Part shown: one piece after another, positions 1 to 28,964 of the stretch
Position numbering within the stretch: the stretch's first letter is position 1
How the letters are laid out: each line of letters opens with the position of its first letter
Source: Escallonia rubra
Taxonomy: Eukaryota; Streptophyta; Magnoliopsida; Escalloniales; Escalloniaceae
Length of the DNA: 64,000 nucleotides
Reading direction: 5' to 3'
NCBI GenBank assembly: GCA_033065855.1
Contig: JAVXUO010002553.1
Coordinates: 93,909 to 157,908 of the forward strand
Translations under genes and position numbers: made by a program
Notes under the pieces: generated by a model
Seen by the model: only the letters and a program-made list of their open reading frames with translations
Told to the model about the DNA's origin: nothing
Databases searched by the model: none

Positions 1-2
1 TT

Positions 3-1083
3 GATAAATCTTTACATCGATTGCAGTAAGCATACATTAAAATAAAATAAACATGAATTAATTGTTACATTATTTTTATAGTTTCAATCTCAATTGTAAC
101 ATCAATTTTTTTTCTCTTCTAAATCTAATTTGTTATTTTCGTTTTAAATATTGGAATTTTTACACTCATATTAGAGAGTGATTTTAAGGATACAATAGTT
201 AAAATTAAGTCATAATAAGTAAGTTCATTATTTAGTTAGAATTTCAGAATGTTTAAAACTAGTTTTTAAATTATATAAGACTTACTGATATGTAAATTAA
301 CTTATCAAGAAATAAGTACCTCATCCAAGATAATATTTGAGACCTTTAATGTTTGTAATCTTATTTCACATTGAAAACATAATGCGATGACGTGTCAAGT
401 AAAGAAACTATCTTATTTCGCTTATTATATATTATATAGATATAGATTTGAGTAAGATAAGAAAAACTTGTTGATGAAGAAATAAGTTGGGAACAGACAC
501 CATATTGGTAGAGGCTGTTCTTTTCCTGTAAAATAGATGGATAAATCTTTACATCGATTACAGTAAGCATACATTAAAATAAAATAAACATGAATTAATT
601 GTTACATTATTTTTATCGTTTCAATCTCAATTGTAACATCATTTATTTTTCTCTTCTAAATCTAAATCTAATTTGTTATTTTTGTTTTAAATATATGAAT
701 TTTTACACTCATATTAGAGAGTGATTTTAAGGATACAATAGTTAAAATTAAGTCATAATAAGTAAGTTCATTATTTAGTTAGAATTTCAGAATGTTTAAA
801 ACTAGTTTTTAAATTATATAAGACTTACTGATATGTAAATTAACTTATCAAGAAATAAGTACCTCATCCAAGATAATATTTGAGACCTTTAATGTTTGTA
901 ATCTTATTTCACATTGAAAACATAATGCGATGACGTGTCAAGTAAAGAAACTATCTTATTTCGCTTATTGTATATTATATAGATATAGATTTGAGTAAGA
1001 TAAGAAAAACTTGTTGATGAAGAAATAAGTTGGGAACAGACACCATATTGGTAGAGGCTGTTCTTTTCCTGTAAAATAGATGG
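3..1083. repeat. Direct tandem duplication, two ~540-bp AT-rich units
   Basis: Unit 1 (3-540) is repeated almost base for base as unit 2 (540-1083), with a few substitutions and a 6-bp length difference near 660. Both units start at GATAAATCTTTACATCGATT and end at GTAAAATAGATGG. The similar 69-71 codon reading frames on the minus strand in each unit simply reflect the duplication and look non-coding. No terminal repeats of a known element are visible at the junction. Confidence 0.9.
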
Positions 1084-2432
1084 ATAGAGATGATTGCGTA
1101 ATTTGGGGAGGGTTGACACGCAACCTTACTTCCACTTTAGTGGATAGGATGTTTCCGTGAAAGCATCCAACTCAGAATCAATAGCAATGAGGAGAGATGC
1201 CCACAAGGCTTACATGCTTACTTTTTAGCTATATTTTTTGAGATGTGGATGTATGTCAATATGCCTCCTCTCGTGTGGGTGGACATATATTAAGTGGGCC
1301 TAACATGTGCATGAAGTAAACTGGGTGGCTGTAGATTTAACTTTGAATTGTCTGCTGGGCCTGGATAGGCCCGATTTGAGATCATGTGAAACCATCCAAC
1401 TCACAATCAATTGGCAATGAGGAGAGAGGCTCACAAGGCTTATATGTTGAATTGTTAATTGTACTTTTCCTGACATGTACAGTTTCCATGTTTTGAACGT
1501 GAAATTACGTTTTCAGTAAACCTTGCTTCCCTGGTAATATACATGCAGTTTGTTGGAAATCAGATGGCCAGTCCCTGTTTGATGGACTCTATCCCTATAG
1601 CACACATGCTTTAAACTCCTTTTATTGGCTATGAGAGGTTCTTAAAGGCACCCAAAAACTCGCCGAGAAGAATACCTGGGGTGAAATGTCGTAGAAAAAA
1701 TGGTAGGTATAATGCCACACGAGAGAGTGGATTGCATGTGTTTTATGTTTACCAGATAGGCAGTTGCATAGAAAGCAAAATGTCACCGGCACTGACGAGG
1801 ACTGCTGGAGTCAAAAGTGGGATGCATGCAGGAAGATTGATGAAATTATCTAGAGAGTCTGCTGCAAAGTTGCCCCTCCCTCATATATAAGTCAGAGAAC
1901 AATCTGCCCTATAAGAGGCCATTGGTTAGCTTCATGGCATATCTTAGCTATCACCCTTGATTGACGTCAAAGATTTAAATCTGCAACTGGGTAGGGAGGT
2001 TGGTTGGGGGGTTGGGTGGTGTTGTGCTGGTATAGACGTGGTTGAGGAAGTTGATGCCGTCTTTGCTAGTGGAGAAGAGAGAGTAAAGAGTAGGAAAGAA
2101 TAAAAGTGAAGAGGAGAAAAGGAAGAAAGGTGAAGCTGGTCACCTGCAAAACCTTTTGTCCAAAATAATTAGCTGAAGGAGTTCCCCTTCTTGTTAATAG
2201 GCTTTCGAACTTGGAATAAATAGAAGCGCCAGATTGATCAAGGTGGTGAAGCTGGGGAGCTATATTGGAATGCTAGGGACAAACTGAGAGTGGGGATACC
2301 TTAGGACCGAGTAGTTACCTCTATTTTTCCTTTTGACTAGGAATTACCGTATCTTCTCTTATTGAATTGTTTTACCATTTTTCTTGATTTTTTGTTTATA
2401 TTAAGGCTTGAGGTGTTATTGTTCTTATCCAG
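1084..2432. other. Non-coding stretch, probably intron of the RmlD-like gene
   Basis: No exon with similarity to the upstream part of the Rossmann gene can be recognised here. There is a short diverged repeat (1150-1200 resembles 1385-1440: both contain CATCCAACTCA.AATCAAT and a GAGGAGAGA.GC core). Otherwise nothing is seen. If the gene at 2433-3004 is functional, this is part of an intron longer than 1.3 kb. Confidence 0.5.
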
Positions 2433-3004
2433 ACAGTAAGCAAATGCAAATGCTCTTGAATGTTGGCGGCCCAGACAGGATATCCCGTGTTCAGATGGCT
2501 GAGGCTGTGGCATACTATAGAGGTTACAATACCTCATTGATCAAATCAGTGTCGGCATCATCAGTACGTATATTTTTTATTCATCTTAAGGTTCTTTCAT
2601 CTGAGATATTAATGGATATTTTTGTCTAGGCTTTGTGCATTCTGCTATCTTCACTCTTCTAGAAGTTTTCAAGTTGGACGAGAAGCACAATGTACATGAC
2701 ACATTCATCTCAATGTTCGAATGATATGCTGTGTCGTCCTGTCATCTATATTCTTGTAGCAATATATTAAGTTCACATAAACCTAGACTCTGTGTGTCGC
2801 CCGCTCGTGCACTCGTGCCAATGCATACTATATCTTACGTCTTCTCTCCTCAATTGTTTGAAAACTGCAACCTTCACTTTTCAGGTTGACCGTGGCGTCA
2901 AGTCCCCGGCTGACATATCCATGGATATCACTAAGCTGATTCAAACCCTGGATTTGTCTCCTACTACATTTGCAGATGGTGTCAGATTGACGCTTGCAAC
3001 TTGA
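2433..3004 (+). CDS. RmlD-like NAD(P)-binding Rossmann protein, last two exons (partial)
   Basis: Exon n-1 is 2433-2563 (acceptor TTATCCAG, donor GTACGT) and the last exon is 2885-3004 (acceptor TTTTCAG, stop TGA 3002-3004). Joined, they give about 83 residues including LLNVGGPDRISRVQMAEAV, then SVSASSVDRGVKSPADISMD and a C-terminal LSPTTFADGVRLTL. This matches from memory the C-terminus of plant RmlD substrate-binding-domain proteins, described as dTDP-4-dehydrorhamnose reductase-like or methionine adenosyltransferase beta-like (Arabidopsis At4g00560). The catalytic N-terminal Rossmann part is not in the window. It lies either upstream across a large intron or is missing. In Arabidopsis the homolog sits next to NAD-ME2, as here, which supports a genuine locus over a transposed fragment. 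Confidence 0.75.
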
Positions 3005-5130
3005 AGTCACTTCTTGTTGAATAGCCTGTTTGTGAGGACTCCTCGACACTCTAAATGCTTTAAAGTACTAAAAGTCCAATGAACGTATTCGAAAGAATTT
3101 TCCCGAGCATGCCTTCCTTGAATGAACCCCTCAAACACTTGTAGATTCCTTCCTTCTTTTTAATCAGCACTCCCTGTTGGGCAATTTGTGGGCACTTACT
3201 GTATCCAAATGCGTTCTGAGCCTCTAGATGTGATTTTATAGCATCTGCTGCTATTTCTGAATGGAAGGAATAGAAAACGGAACCTTTCTTTACATGAACC
3301 ATACAGTGATCACTTCAGTGCATGGTTTGGAACATCTTGGAATTTCCATTGAATACAGAAAGGTGTTGGTTTGGTCTGGTCAGAAGTCAAAATTAGCAGG
3401 GACGGAATAAGTCCATTCCATTCGTAGGACTCCTGACATGCATCAAATTCCCTTTTACGTGATTTGGAGGGTTAGATGCCTCGAACAGCATCTAGCATGC
3501 ACGATGCCTGCCTTATCTTTTGATTGGTATAACCTCATCACCACATATTTTGTTCCATGTTCTTATTCCTTGATTGCTGTAGGATTTTGAGAAGCATTGC
3601 CGACCCGTGCTAAGCCTAATCACCCCTTGAACTTTATTTTTTTTGTGGAAACATTCACAAAATGCTTATATAAAGACCTAAGGTCACCCATATGCGGGGC
3701 TACGCCGTGAGGGAGAGCGCGAGTGTGAGAGCAGACAAGATGAACTTGTATTTAGTGTTAGTAGTAAGAGCGGAACAGCCCATAGAAATCAGGAGCAAGA
3801 GGGACTATTGCCCACTTTTGAATGACTAGGATAAAATCTATAATCAGGTACATTGTTCTTGTAATAGGATATAGCCAAACAAAAAAAGGGTAAATTGTTC
3901 TCTCTCCTCCCCCCCCCACGAATAAATAAATAAATAAATAAATAAAAGGAATATAAACTTGCTACCCTCAAGGTTTTAAAAGTCATACCAACACACTTTA
4001 CCTTGGATCTTGTTGAGAATGACTAAAGTATCCTCTTGAGCTTGACTAGCAAAGGATGGAAAGCCAGTCATTTCGGAAGTCATCAAGGGCATTTGTGAGT
4101 TTACACTATCCAGACTCAATTATCTGGTGAGTACTGTAGGGAGTAGAGTACAATATGCTTCAAACTGAGGGGATGTGGTAAATTGGCCAGAAACGAAGTA
4201 TTGAATTATATCTCTGGTGGCACTTATTATAAGTACTTTCAATGACAAATTTCGGCTGCACTTTTTAATGTCACTTAACCATGTTTAAACAGTTTAGTGA
4301 CCATTACTTGTTGTTATATAGAACGAGTTGTAATATTTTGTTATAACTTACGTTACAACAAAGTTTGTACTTGTTCAACAAAGGTGCCCAAGAAAGTAAG
4401 TTTAAGTGTATACGAAAGCAGTCTGAAAAATCTGACTAATGATTTTAAAGACAAAATTCTAGTAATCCTTGCAAGAAATTTAACAACAATCTCGGTACAT
4501 ATGTTTTTTTTCCTACAAAGTACTCTTACATAGTCAATTTAAGTAAAAGTACACGCATAAAATTTTGATAAAATCGATATACATATATGTATTAAAGCGT
4601 CCAAAGTTATTCAAAGGAAAAAGTGTCAAGTCAACGAGTGATTATTTAAGAATTGCTAATTGTTTTACAAAAGTAATGATCTGCAAACTTACGCCAAAAT
4701 TAAATAATCACAAAAAGGTTGAACCCTGAGCTTAATCCGTCAATTTGCCACCTGTCGACGGGTAACGGGCTGGCCTTAGTGCCGAGCCTTTACTGCCAAC
4801 TTTCCGCAAATACCATAAACACCCTCCAGCGCCCGCCCGCCCGCCCGCCTTTGTTCTTACCGGGCAGCCCAACCAACCACCCAACCTAACCCGGCATCCC
4901 AGTTCCGCACGTTCACCGGTCCACAGCCGCTGCCCGCAAATCTTGGGCAGTTCTCCGCGTCCACTCTTTTCAACTGCCTATTCTCCCCTCCCCGGGAAAC
5001 ACCGTAAAAAGAGGTAATCTAAGCAAAAAGGACATTGATACAGTCACCAAATATCTTTACACGCACTCGGACGTGTATTCACACACACTCGTTTCGTTCC
5101 TTGACAGTTGACACAGACACACTCGCACGC
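3005..5130. other. Intergenic: RmlD-like 3' region and upstream region of the malic enzyme gene
   Basis: No coding exon is recognised. The stretch holds an (AAAT)n microsatellite at about 3923-3947 and a poly-C run at about 3909-3917. From about 4740 to 5000 there is a C-rich block with four tandem CGCC/GCCC units (about 4830-4852) just upstream of the gene. AT-rich filler at 4200-4700 shows nothing recognisable. Confidence 0.6.
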
Positions 5131-5138
5131 TATATATA
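5131..5138 (+). promoter_or_regulatory. Possible TATA box of the NAD-malic enzyme gene
   Basis: TATATATA lies about 90 bp upstream of the start codon at 5230, in a CA/ACAC-rich 5' leader and below a C-rich upstream block. The spacing would put the start of transcription near 5165. This rests on motif and position only. Confidence 0.4.
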
Positions 5139-5229
5139 CACACACTCGCAGATAGCCACATTGTGCTGAAAGAGACATTCCGTGAAGTGTTCCCTTCAAT
5201 TATTTGTTTGAGGCTTAGGGCACCAGAAG

Positions 5230-23118
<17,889 letters not shown>

Positions 23119-23484
23119 GGCTCCTCTTGTATCCTGGATGCTATTTTTTCTGCACTGTATTCGACAGTTCTGCATCCTACTATACTACGAAGCATATTTG
23201 CATTCAAAACATCCAAACTGGAGAAATGGACCAAAAATCAAGAAAACCAGGTCCAGGTCCAGGTCCTTCCAATTTTGAGTTTCTGAACTCACGGTTATTT
23301 GTTGTAGCGGACATTATGTATTTGTGAATCGATGTTAGTGATAATGTTCTCAATTGCTCTCTGTTCACAAGAATTTAAAGTTCCAGTGCAAGCTCCTGTT
23401 GCAAGAGGCTGTAATATTGGACCTCCGGTCCTAAAGAATCAACTAATCGATGTTAGGGATAATCTTTCCCGCTAACCAATATTG

Positions 23485-23490
23485 AATAAA
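23485..23490 (+). terminator. Candidate polyadenylation signal of the malic enzyme gene
   Basis: AATAAA about 370 bp after the TAA stop. Plant poly(A) signals are loose, so this is only a candidate. Confidence 0.3.
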
Positions 23491-24925
23491 GTGGCTTGCT
23501 TCTGAAAAATAGTCAATTATGTAATTGGGCACGTACGATCTAAGCGAATGGAATGATGTGCGTCAAAGTTATGTTTTTGCATCCATTGTATGCTATGAAA
23601 AAAAAATCTTCACTCTAATGGTGATAGATAAGATGTGGCCGGTACAATGGATGGATGGGACCTGATGAGTTAAGAGTAATTTTTTCATCTCATCTGTCGA
23701 TATCTTCACATTGACAAAGATAAACGGCCGTCCCCGCATTACTTGACGCATCAATGCTATGGTCTGTAATTAGAGCACCGAAGGGAAACAACAAAAAAGA
23801 AAAGAAGAATAGTGAAGCAATTCAAATACTAAGAGGAGGACGAAAGAATAAAGTGATATTTGAATTCTACTTTCAATATTTGTATTTATAAGTGTTGTTA
23901 CAGTGATTATATAGCGACACTTTTATGTTTTAAGCAACAAACTGAAGTTCAAATTATTAACAGTAGATCTTAAACATAGGAACATATTTCATTACTTTTG
24001 AAGATAGCAAAAATACTAAATAGAACACGTAAAAGGAATTGACAATGCAAAAAGGAATTGACAATGCAGAGAGTACGACTCTCTCTCTACGAAATTCTCT
24101 CTCCCGAATCTCTAAAATATAGCCTCCGCAGAAGAGTCACAGTGGTCGCCCCACCGCGCTTCCGCGCGCATGGGGCGGCCGCCACTCCCGCGCTAAGTCT
24201 CTATTTTCCTCTTTTTTGTTTTGTGGTGTGGTAGTCTTTCGACGTGATCAATGGGTGGTCGGCGGCACAATTTGTACGACGACGGTGGTGCGGCGGTTCT
24301 GACCCGATTCCAGTCGAAGACGGTGGCTTCATGAAATGTTTCAGGTCTCGGTCAATCTAGGCAGATCTACGCAGATCTGCTAGTTCGGCCTCCTCTCCAC
24401 CATTTGCCGGCGGTAACCGGAATTTTCGCCCCGGCGATGACCGGAATTCTCACTGGCCTTTTGACCGTAATTTATGGAAGGTGTTTCAGACTTACGCTTT
24501 CATTTCCTTCTTTCCTGTTGCGCAGTGGTGAAGGTTGGTTGGGGTGTATCTAGTAGTCATAGGGGGGGCTCAGCTCTAGAGGGGTTTTAGCCTAGGTTTG
24601 GTTTGCTATTGGGAAACCGTGGGGTCTTGGGACGGTGGGGAGAGATCTGCCGTGTGGGTTTTCTAGGGTAAACTGTTCGGGCGGGGGGGGGGGGGGTATT
24701 TTCTTTTTAAACTTTTATCTTGATGCCAAGTCTCAATAATTTGGGTATGCAGTTGCGTAGCGGCAAAACTATTGTGCTGCACGAAAAGTGACGTTGACTA
24801 ATTATCGCGCGCTTCGTAACGCGTGTGAATAATAGCAATTTTTTTGGGCTAATTACACCTATGTTCCTGAGGTTAGGGAGTAATTACAGTCAAGGACACA
24901 AAGTTTCAAAATGTAACGTTCCGTG
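23491..24925. other. Intergenic spacer between malic enzyme gene and SDR array
   Basis: No gene is recognised. From 24060 to 24680 the DNA turns GC-rich and begins with CTCTCTCT-type motifs, reminiscent of 5' leaders of plant LINEs, but no ORF1 can be identified. A poly-G run of 14 occurs at 24683-24696. The segment about 24700-24830 (CTTGATGCCAAGTCTCAATA and following) is repeated at about 28150-28275, upstream of SDR gene B, so it belongs to the array duplication. Confidence 0.55.
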
Positions 24926-26098
24926 ATTACATTGTACTTTCTCATTTGAGCAAGAAAGAAAAACTAGACTTAAAGAAGAGCGTAATTTGCGAGTTAATGT
25001 TTTATCACGCGTTTACTGCGATGACTTTAATGCTACTTGCATGAAAACTCAAGTGTCCTAACAGCATCAGTAATCCATCAGGATTAGTGGTAAGGCAATC
25101 TAGCTCCTCTGACACGTATGAGTTGGCAGTAGAATGCCCGCAAAAAAAAACTACTAGGGTGCAAAAAGAATGATTGAAGCATTCATTCCACTCCTCCAGT
25201 TATCTGACTCACCGAGGATTGTAAATGTTTCCTCTGCCACGGGAAAGTTAAAGGTGCAAAAACTTCATGGAAACTCTGTTCATGCATAAAATGTAGCAAT
25301 CCGTATGGCAATGTGCTTGAGTTTGACACTAGTCGTTGTCTCGAATTGAATATTAGCTCCAAAACTGACTAGGCTCAGCCAACCAACCAACCCAGTTTCT
25401 ACTTGTTGGAATTTACCAATGACTATTTAGTTCGGTGATAGAGCGGTTTGAGCCTAGAGTACTGGCGGAGGTGGTGGTTAGCTGTCCTCCATACTTCAAC
25501 AGAATTATCCTCTCTTCTGATAATCTAGTCTCCTACCTAGCTTTATGTGGTATTGATGAAGCTAATTTAAAATCACATTATGAGAAGATTGCAGTATGGT
25601 AAACAAGATATATACCCAAAACAACGAGTTCGTGTAGATCCTGATCCTTGTAGATATGGAATGCTTGCACAATTTAAATGTAGATTGACCTTTATATTTT
25701 CGACCTTGCTGTCTCAGAATATATCTAATGAATGGGCTAAAGGAGTTCTAAGTGTTGCAGAAAGCCTTACAGAAGAAAGAGTCGATGAGGTACTGAACGA
25801 GTTCCTGAAAGATTTTAAGGAGGGTGCATTACAAGCCAAATGCTCGCCTGCGTTTCTTGCAGCGTATACACTCTCGAAAGCATCCATGAATGCCTACACA
25901 AGGATACTGGCCAGAAAATATCCATCTTTCTGCATTAATTGTGTCTGCCCTGGCTATCTCAAAACAAATATCAACCATAACACAGGCAGATTAACTGTTG
26001 AAGAAGGTGCTGCATGTCCTGTGAAGCTAGTGTTGTTGCCTGACGGCGGGCCTTCTGGGGTTTTCTTTGTTCGGGATGAAGCTTCATCATTCGAGTAG
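24926..26098 (+). pseudogene. SDR pseudogene A: 3' half only, neomenthol dehydrogenase-like
   Basis: Homology to gene B begins inside intron 3 (24926 matches 30817). Exons 1-3 and their promoter are absent. A deletion of about 170 bp then joins intron 3 to the middle of exon 4 (remnant about 25113-25253), removing the acceptor. Within that remnant a run of A has gained two bases relative to B (CCGCAAAAAAAAACTACTAG), shifting the frame. Exon 5 (25718-26098, 381 nt) is still open, with YTLSK and the C-terminal half intact. The 172-codon frame starting at 25580 begins in intron 4 and is not a real protein. The break pattern shows a dead copy generated by duplication and deletion. Confidence 0.88.
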
Positions 26099-27180
26099 AA
26101 CCTATGCTCTAAAATCTTGCATCCACGTTTCATATACACACTCTTGAATCAATAGAGGCGACCAGTATGAACTGATAATAAGTTTCATTGGGAACGTATG
26201 TAAAAAGAGTACTCTCTATAGCACAGGACCATCCTATTGTATGGTTCAGTTCCCTTATTGTGACAAAGCTTGTTGTTAGCTATCTCTTTATGGTTAATTC
26301 AAGAGTGAGATACCTTTGGAAGGCATGATAGCATTGTATGGTTGGTTCAGTTCCCTTATTGTGACAAAGGTGGTTCTTACTTATCTCTCTATGGTTAATT
26401 CAAGGAGGAGAAATCTTTGGAAGGATAGCACCATTTTAGCAAATGCATGAATCTCAATGAGCCAACAACTCCTTATGTAGCGACACATAATGATTGCTAA
26501 ATATGTTTAGTGACTTTTAATCAGTGAAGCTAAACAAGTGTTGCTAAGAAATGTCACTAAAGGTATTTGTCGCAAGAATTTCACTAAATGTATTTAGTGA
26601 CCAATAATTGTCTATATTGTACATTTTGGTTTCTAGGACCTATGCTCACTAATTTATGCTCTCTTAAGTTACTAAGCCGGACTGGTAAGATAATGAGCTC
26701 AATTGCACGGCCTGATTCTTTTAGGGCGAATTCTTGATTGAGAATGGGCTAGGCAGAGTGCCCGAGCCTGACCAAAATATTGAAGCTCAAATTAAGTTTG
26801 GGCCTCGGTACCAAGTAGGCTTAGTCCGAATTTGTTTGATTTTATGTCCATCTACCGACAACGGAGCATATATTGCTCTCAACCATCAATGACCCTTAAC
26901 AAAGAACTGATGGGATGGAAATATTGACAACGAAAGGCAAAGGGTTACTAGCATATTCGATGGTCCTAAATTGTCGGGATGATACAATATTTTTTATAAT
27001 CTATTACCTTAGCGTTTTAGTTCAAGGAAAAAAAACATTATCAAGGTTCTAGATCCTGTTGCGGTTATGGCAAAGGTGGAATTTCAAATCTTGTAGCTAA
27101 ACCTATAAAGTTTTCGCTATGAAAATGTTTTGTCATTTATTTAACATTTGTAAATAACGAAAATTTGTCATAGTCAATAA
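26099..27180. other. 3' flank of pseudogene A, duplicated after gene B
   Basis: The segment matches 32159-33290 closely, with small indels. It includes the twice-occurring GTATGGTTGGTTCAGTTCCC motif and a TTTAGTGAC/GTCACTAAA-rich block (about 26480-26620) that may be an old inverted-repeat element. No coding content is seen. Confidence 0.75.
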
Positions 27181-27935
27181 TCCAAAAATTCATTGACCAG
27201 TCAAATATTCAACGTTGCGGAAAAGGCCGGACCAAAGTACTAACCTGGAGTCAAACAAAATGGTAGGCTCGAGCCAAAGTTCGATTAGAAGAACTAGTCC
27301 AAATAAATTATTTGGTCTAGCTCAAGTGTGTGGTCTTGTTACCATAAAAGTCAAAGAGGTCAACTTTGACCGAAAGATAAGTATTTCTAAACTAAATGGA
27401 TATAAGAATATATTTAATTAAAGAATCCTGATTGAATTAAAGGGGACAAGATATCTTTGATTATGGAAATCAAATCACATGTTCTCCAAAACTAAGCCTA
27501 CCATCTTGCCTATAAATAAAGGGCCCGGAGCATTAACATAGTGTCGTTCTTCAATCGAGCACTTCCAAGACACGAATATTAATTTCTTTTTTGATCTTGA
27601 ATCGAAGAGGAATTCGCCTTCAACATTTGTGATTTTACAAGTCAAGAATCGTTGAGAGGATAAAGCCTTGAAGCCCTTGATCAAGCATCATTCCAACCCC
27701 AAATATCGAAGAAGCCAAAATTCTCTTTTCAACATTAAGCTATTTCAGCCTTTGGATCGTGACCAAACCGGAGATTGAATCAGAGGATTTTACATTCATT
27801 TTGTGTAGTTACAGACCGGTGAAACCCTGTAATTTAAAATTCGATAAATTAAATTATGTGTAATTATTTCTTATCTTGCAGGTTAGACACGAGATTTGTA
27901 TGCACAAATTTCTGGCACGCCCAGTGACTTTTATT
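27181..27935 (+). mobile_element. Possible LTR-retrotransposon LTR remnant
   Basis: The stretch contains a TATAAATAAAGGG core promoter-like box (27511 on). About 400 bp later comes TTTCTGGCACGCCCAGTG (27910-27927), resembling the primer-binding/leader junction seen after LTRs of plant Ty3/Gypsy elements of the Tat/Ogre type. No internal gag or pol follows. The left part (27181-27440) is shared with spacers after B and before D and E. The part 27441-27930 is unique to this spacer. Assignment rests on motif recall only. Confidence 0.4.
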
Positions 27936-28912
27936 TAGTGATGCTAAAAAAATGCTATTAAAAGTTGTCGCTGAAAGTGTTAACAGAAAAAATCACTAAA
28001 AATATTTAACCACTATTAATTGTCACTATATACGGGATTTGATGAAGATTTTCACAACCAGGATAGCAGCCAAAGTTTGTTCGGTGGTAACCATGTGCTT
28101 ATTGAATTGGTTTTATCTCCCTATTATTTTTCCTTTTTTTTCTATTTTCTTTTTGAATTTTTATCTTGATGCCAAGTCTCAATAATATATAGTTGCGTAG
28201 TGGCAAAACTTTTATATTGCACCAAAAGTGACGTTGACTAGTTATCGCGCGTGTCGTAGTGGGTGTGAAAAATAAAGTTAGCAAAATATGATATTTTTAT
28301 AACATTTAGTATGATCTGTATAATGTATTGTAACTGCATCTTATATAATAGTAGTTTAAAATTTTACAAAACCAAACATGTCATGATAAGGTACTTAGTA
28401 CTTATTTTTTTTGTTTTCTCAAATTTTTATTTGAAAAATTAATGTCAAATATTATTACCTTAAATAAATAGTTATGTAAGACTAAAATGATAATACAACA
28501 GAGACGGGAATTAGTGTTTTCGTCGTATACAGTAGATTGAGAATAGTATAGAAGTATCCATCCATGTATACTAGAAAGTCAGCAGACAAGAACCTCGGAC
28601 AACACACGGCAAGTTCATCCAAAAGAAAACAACAAAGCAATTTGACGGCAAGTTCATTCACATATATTCTTCTATAAAATAAAAATAAAATTATTGGAGA
28701 GTCCGAGAGTGATCTACAATGAGACGAAGCTGTCACCATTTTTATGTGTATAATAACAATTGTATTTCCTCGATCACTTTCAGTTCTTTTTTTTTTGGTG
28801 CAAGATCACTTTCAGTTCACAAGACTGAAAAATCCTGTTGAATTTTCTCAGTTTCGAATTGTGTGGCCAAGCACAACCGGATTTGGGGAGAAGAGTGAGC
28901 AGAGAAACAGCA
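27936..28912. other. Upstream region of SDR gene B
   Basis: No gene is seen. It contains a second copy of the 24700-24830 segment (28150-28275). Around 28570-28665 lies the AGCAGACAAGAACCTCGG block shared with the promoters of C, D and E. The hAT element found upstream of D and E is missing here (target-like sequence at about 28690-28720). Confidence 0.6.
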
Positions 28913-28918
28913 TATATA
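28913..28918 (+). promoter_or_regulatory. TATA box of SDR gene B
   Basis: TATATA lies 52 bp before the ATG. The same box and spacing occur at 34180 (C), 53869 (D) and 62517 (E), in conserved flanking sequence. Confidence 0.6.
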
Positions 28919-28964
28919 CTGACTTAGTTTACATTCCTCTGACAGTTCCCACTCGTCATTAACA

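Noticed and set aside
25580..26098. 172-codon frame as an intact SDR gene
   Set aside because: It begins inside intron 4 and reads into exon 5. Upstream exons are missing or frameshifted, so it is part of pseudogene A. The parallel frame at 31640-32158 in gene B also starts in intron.
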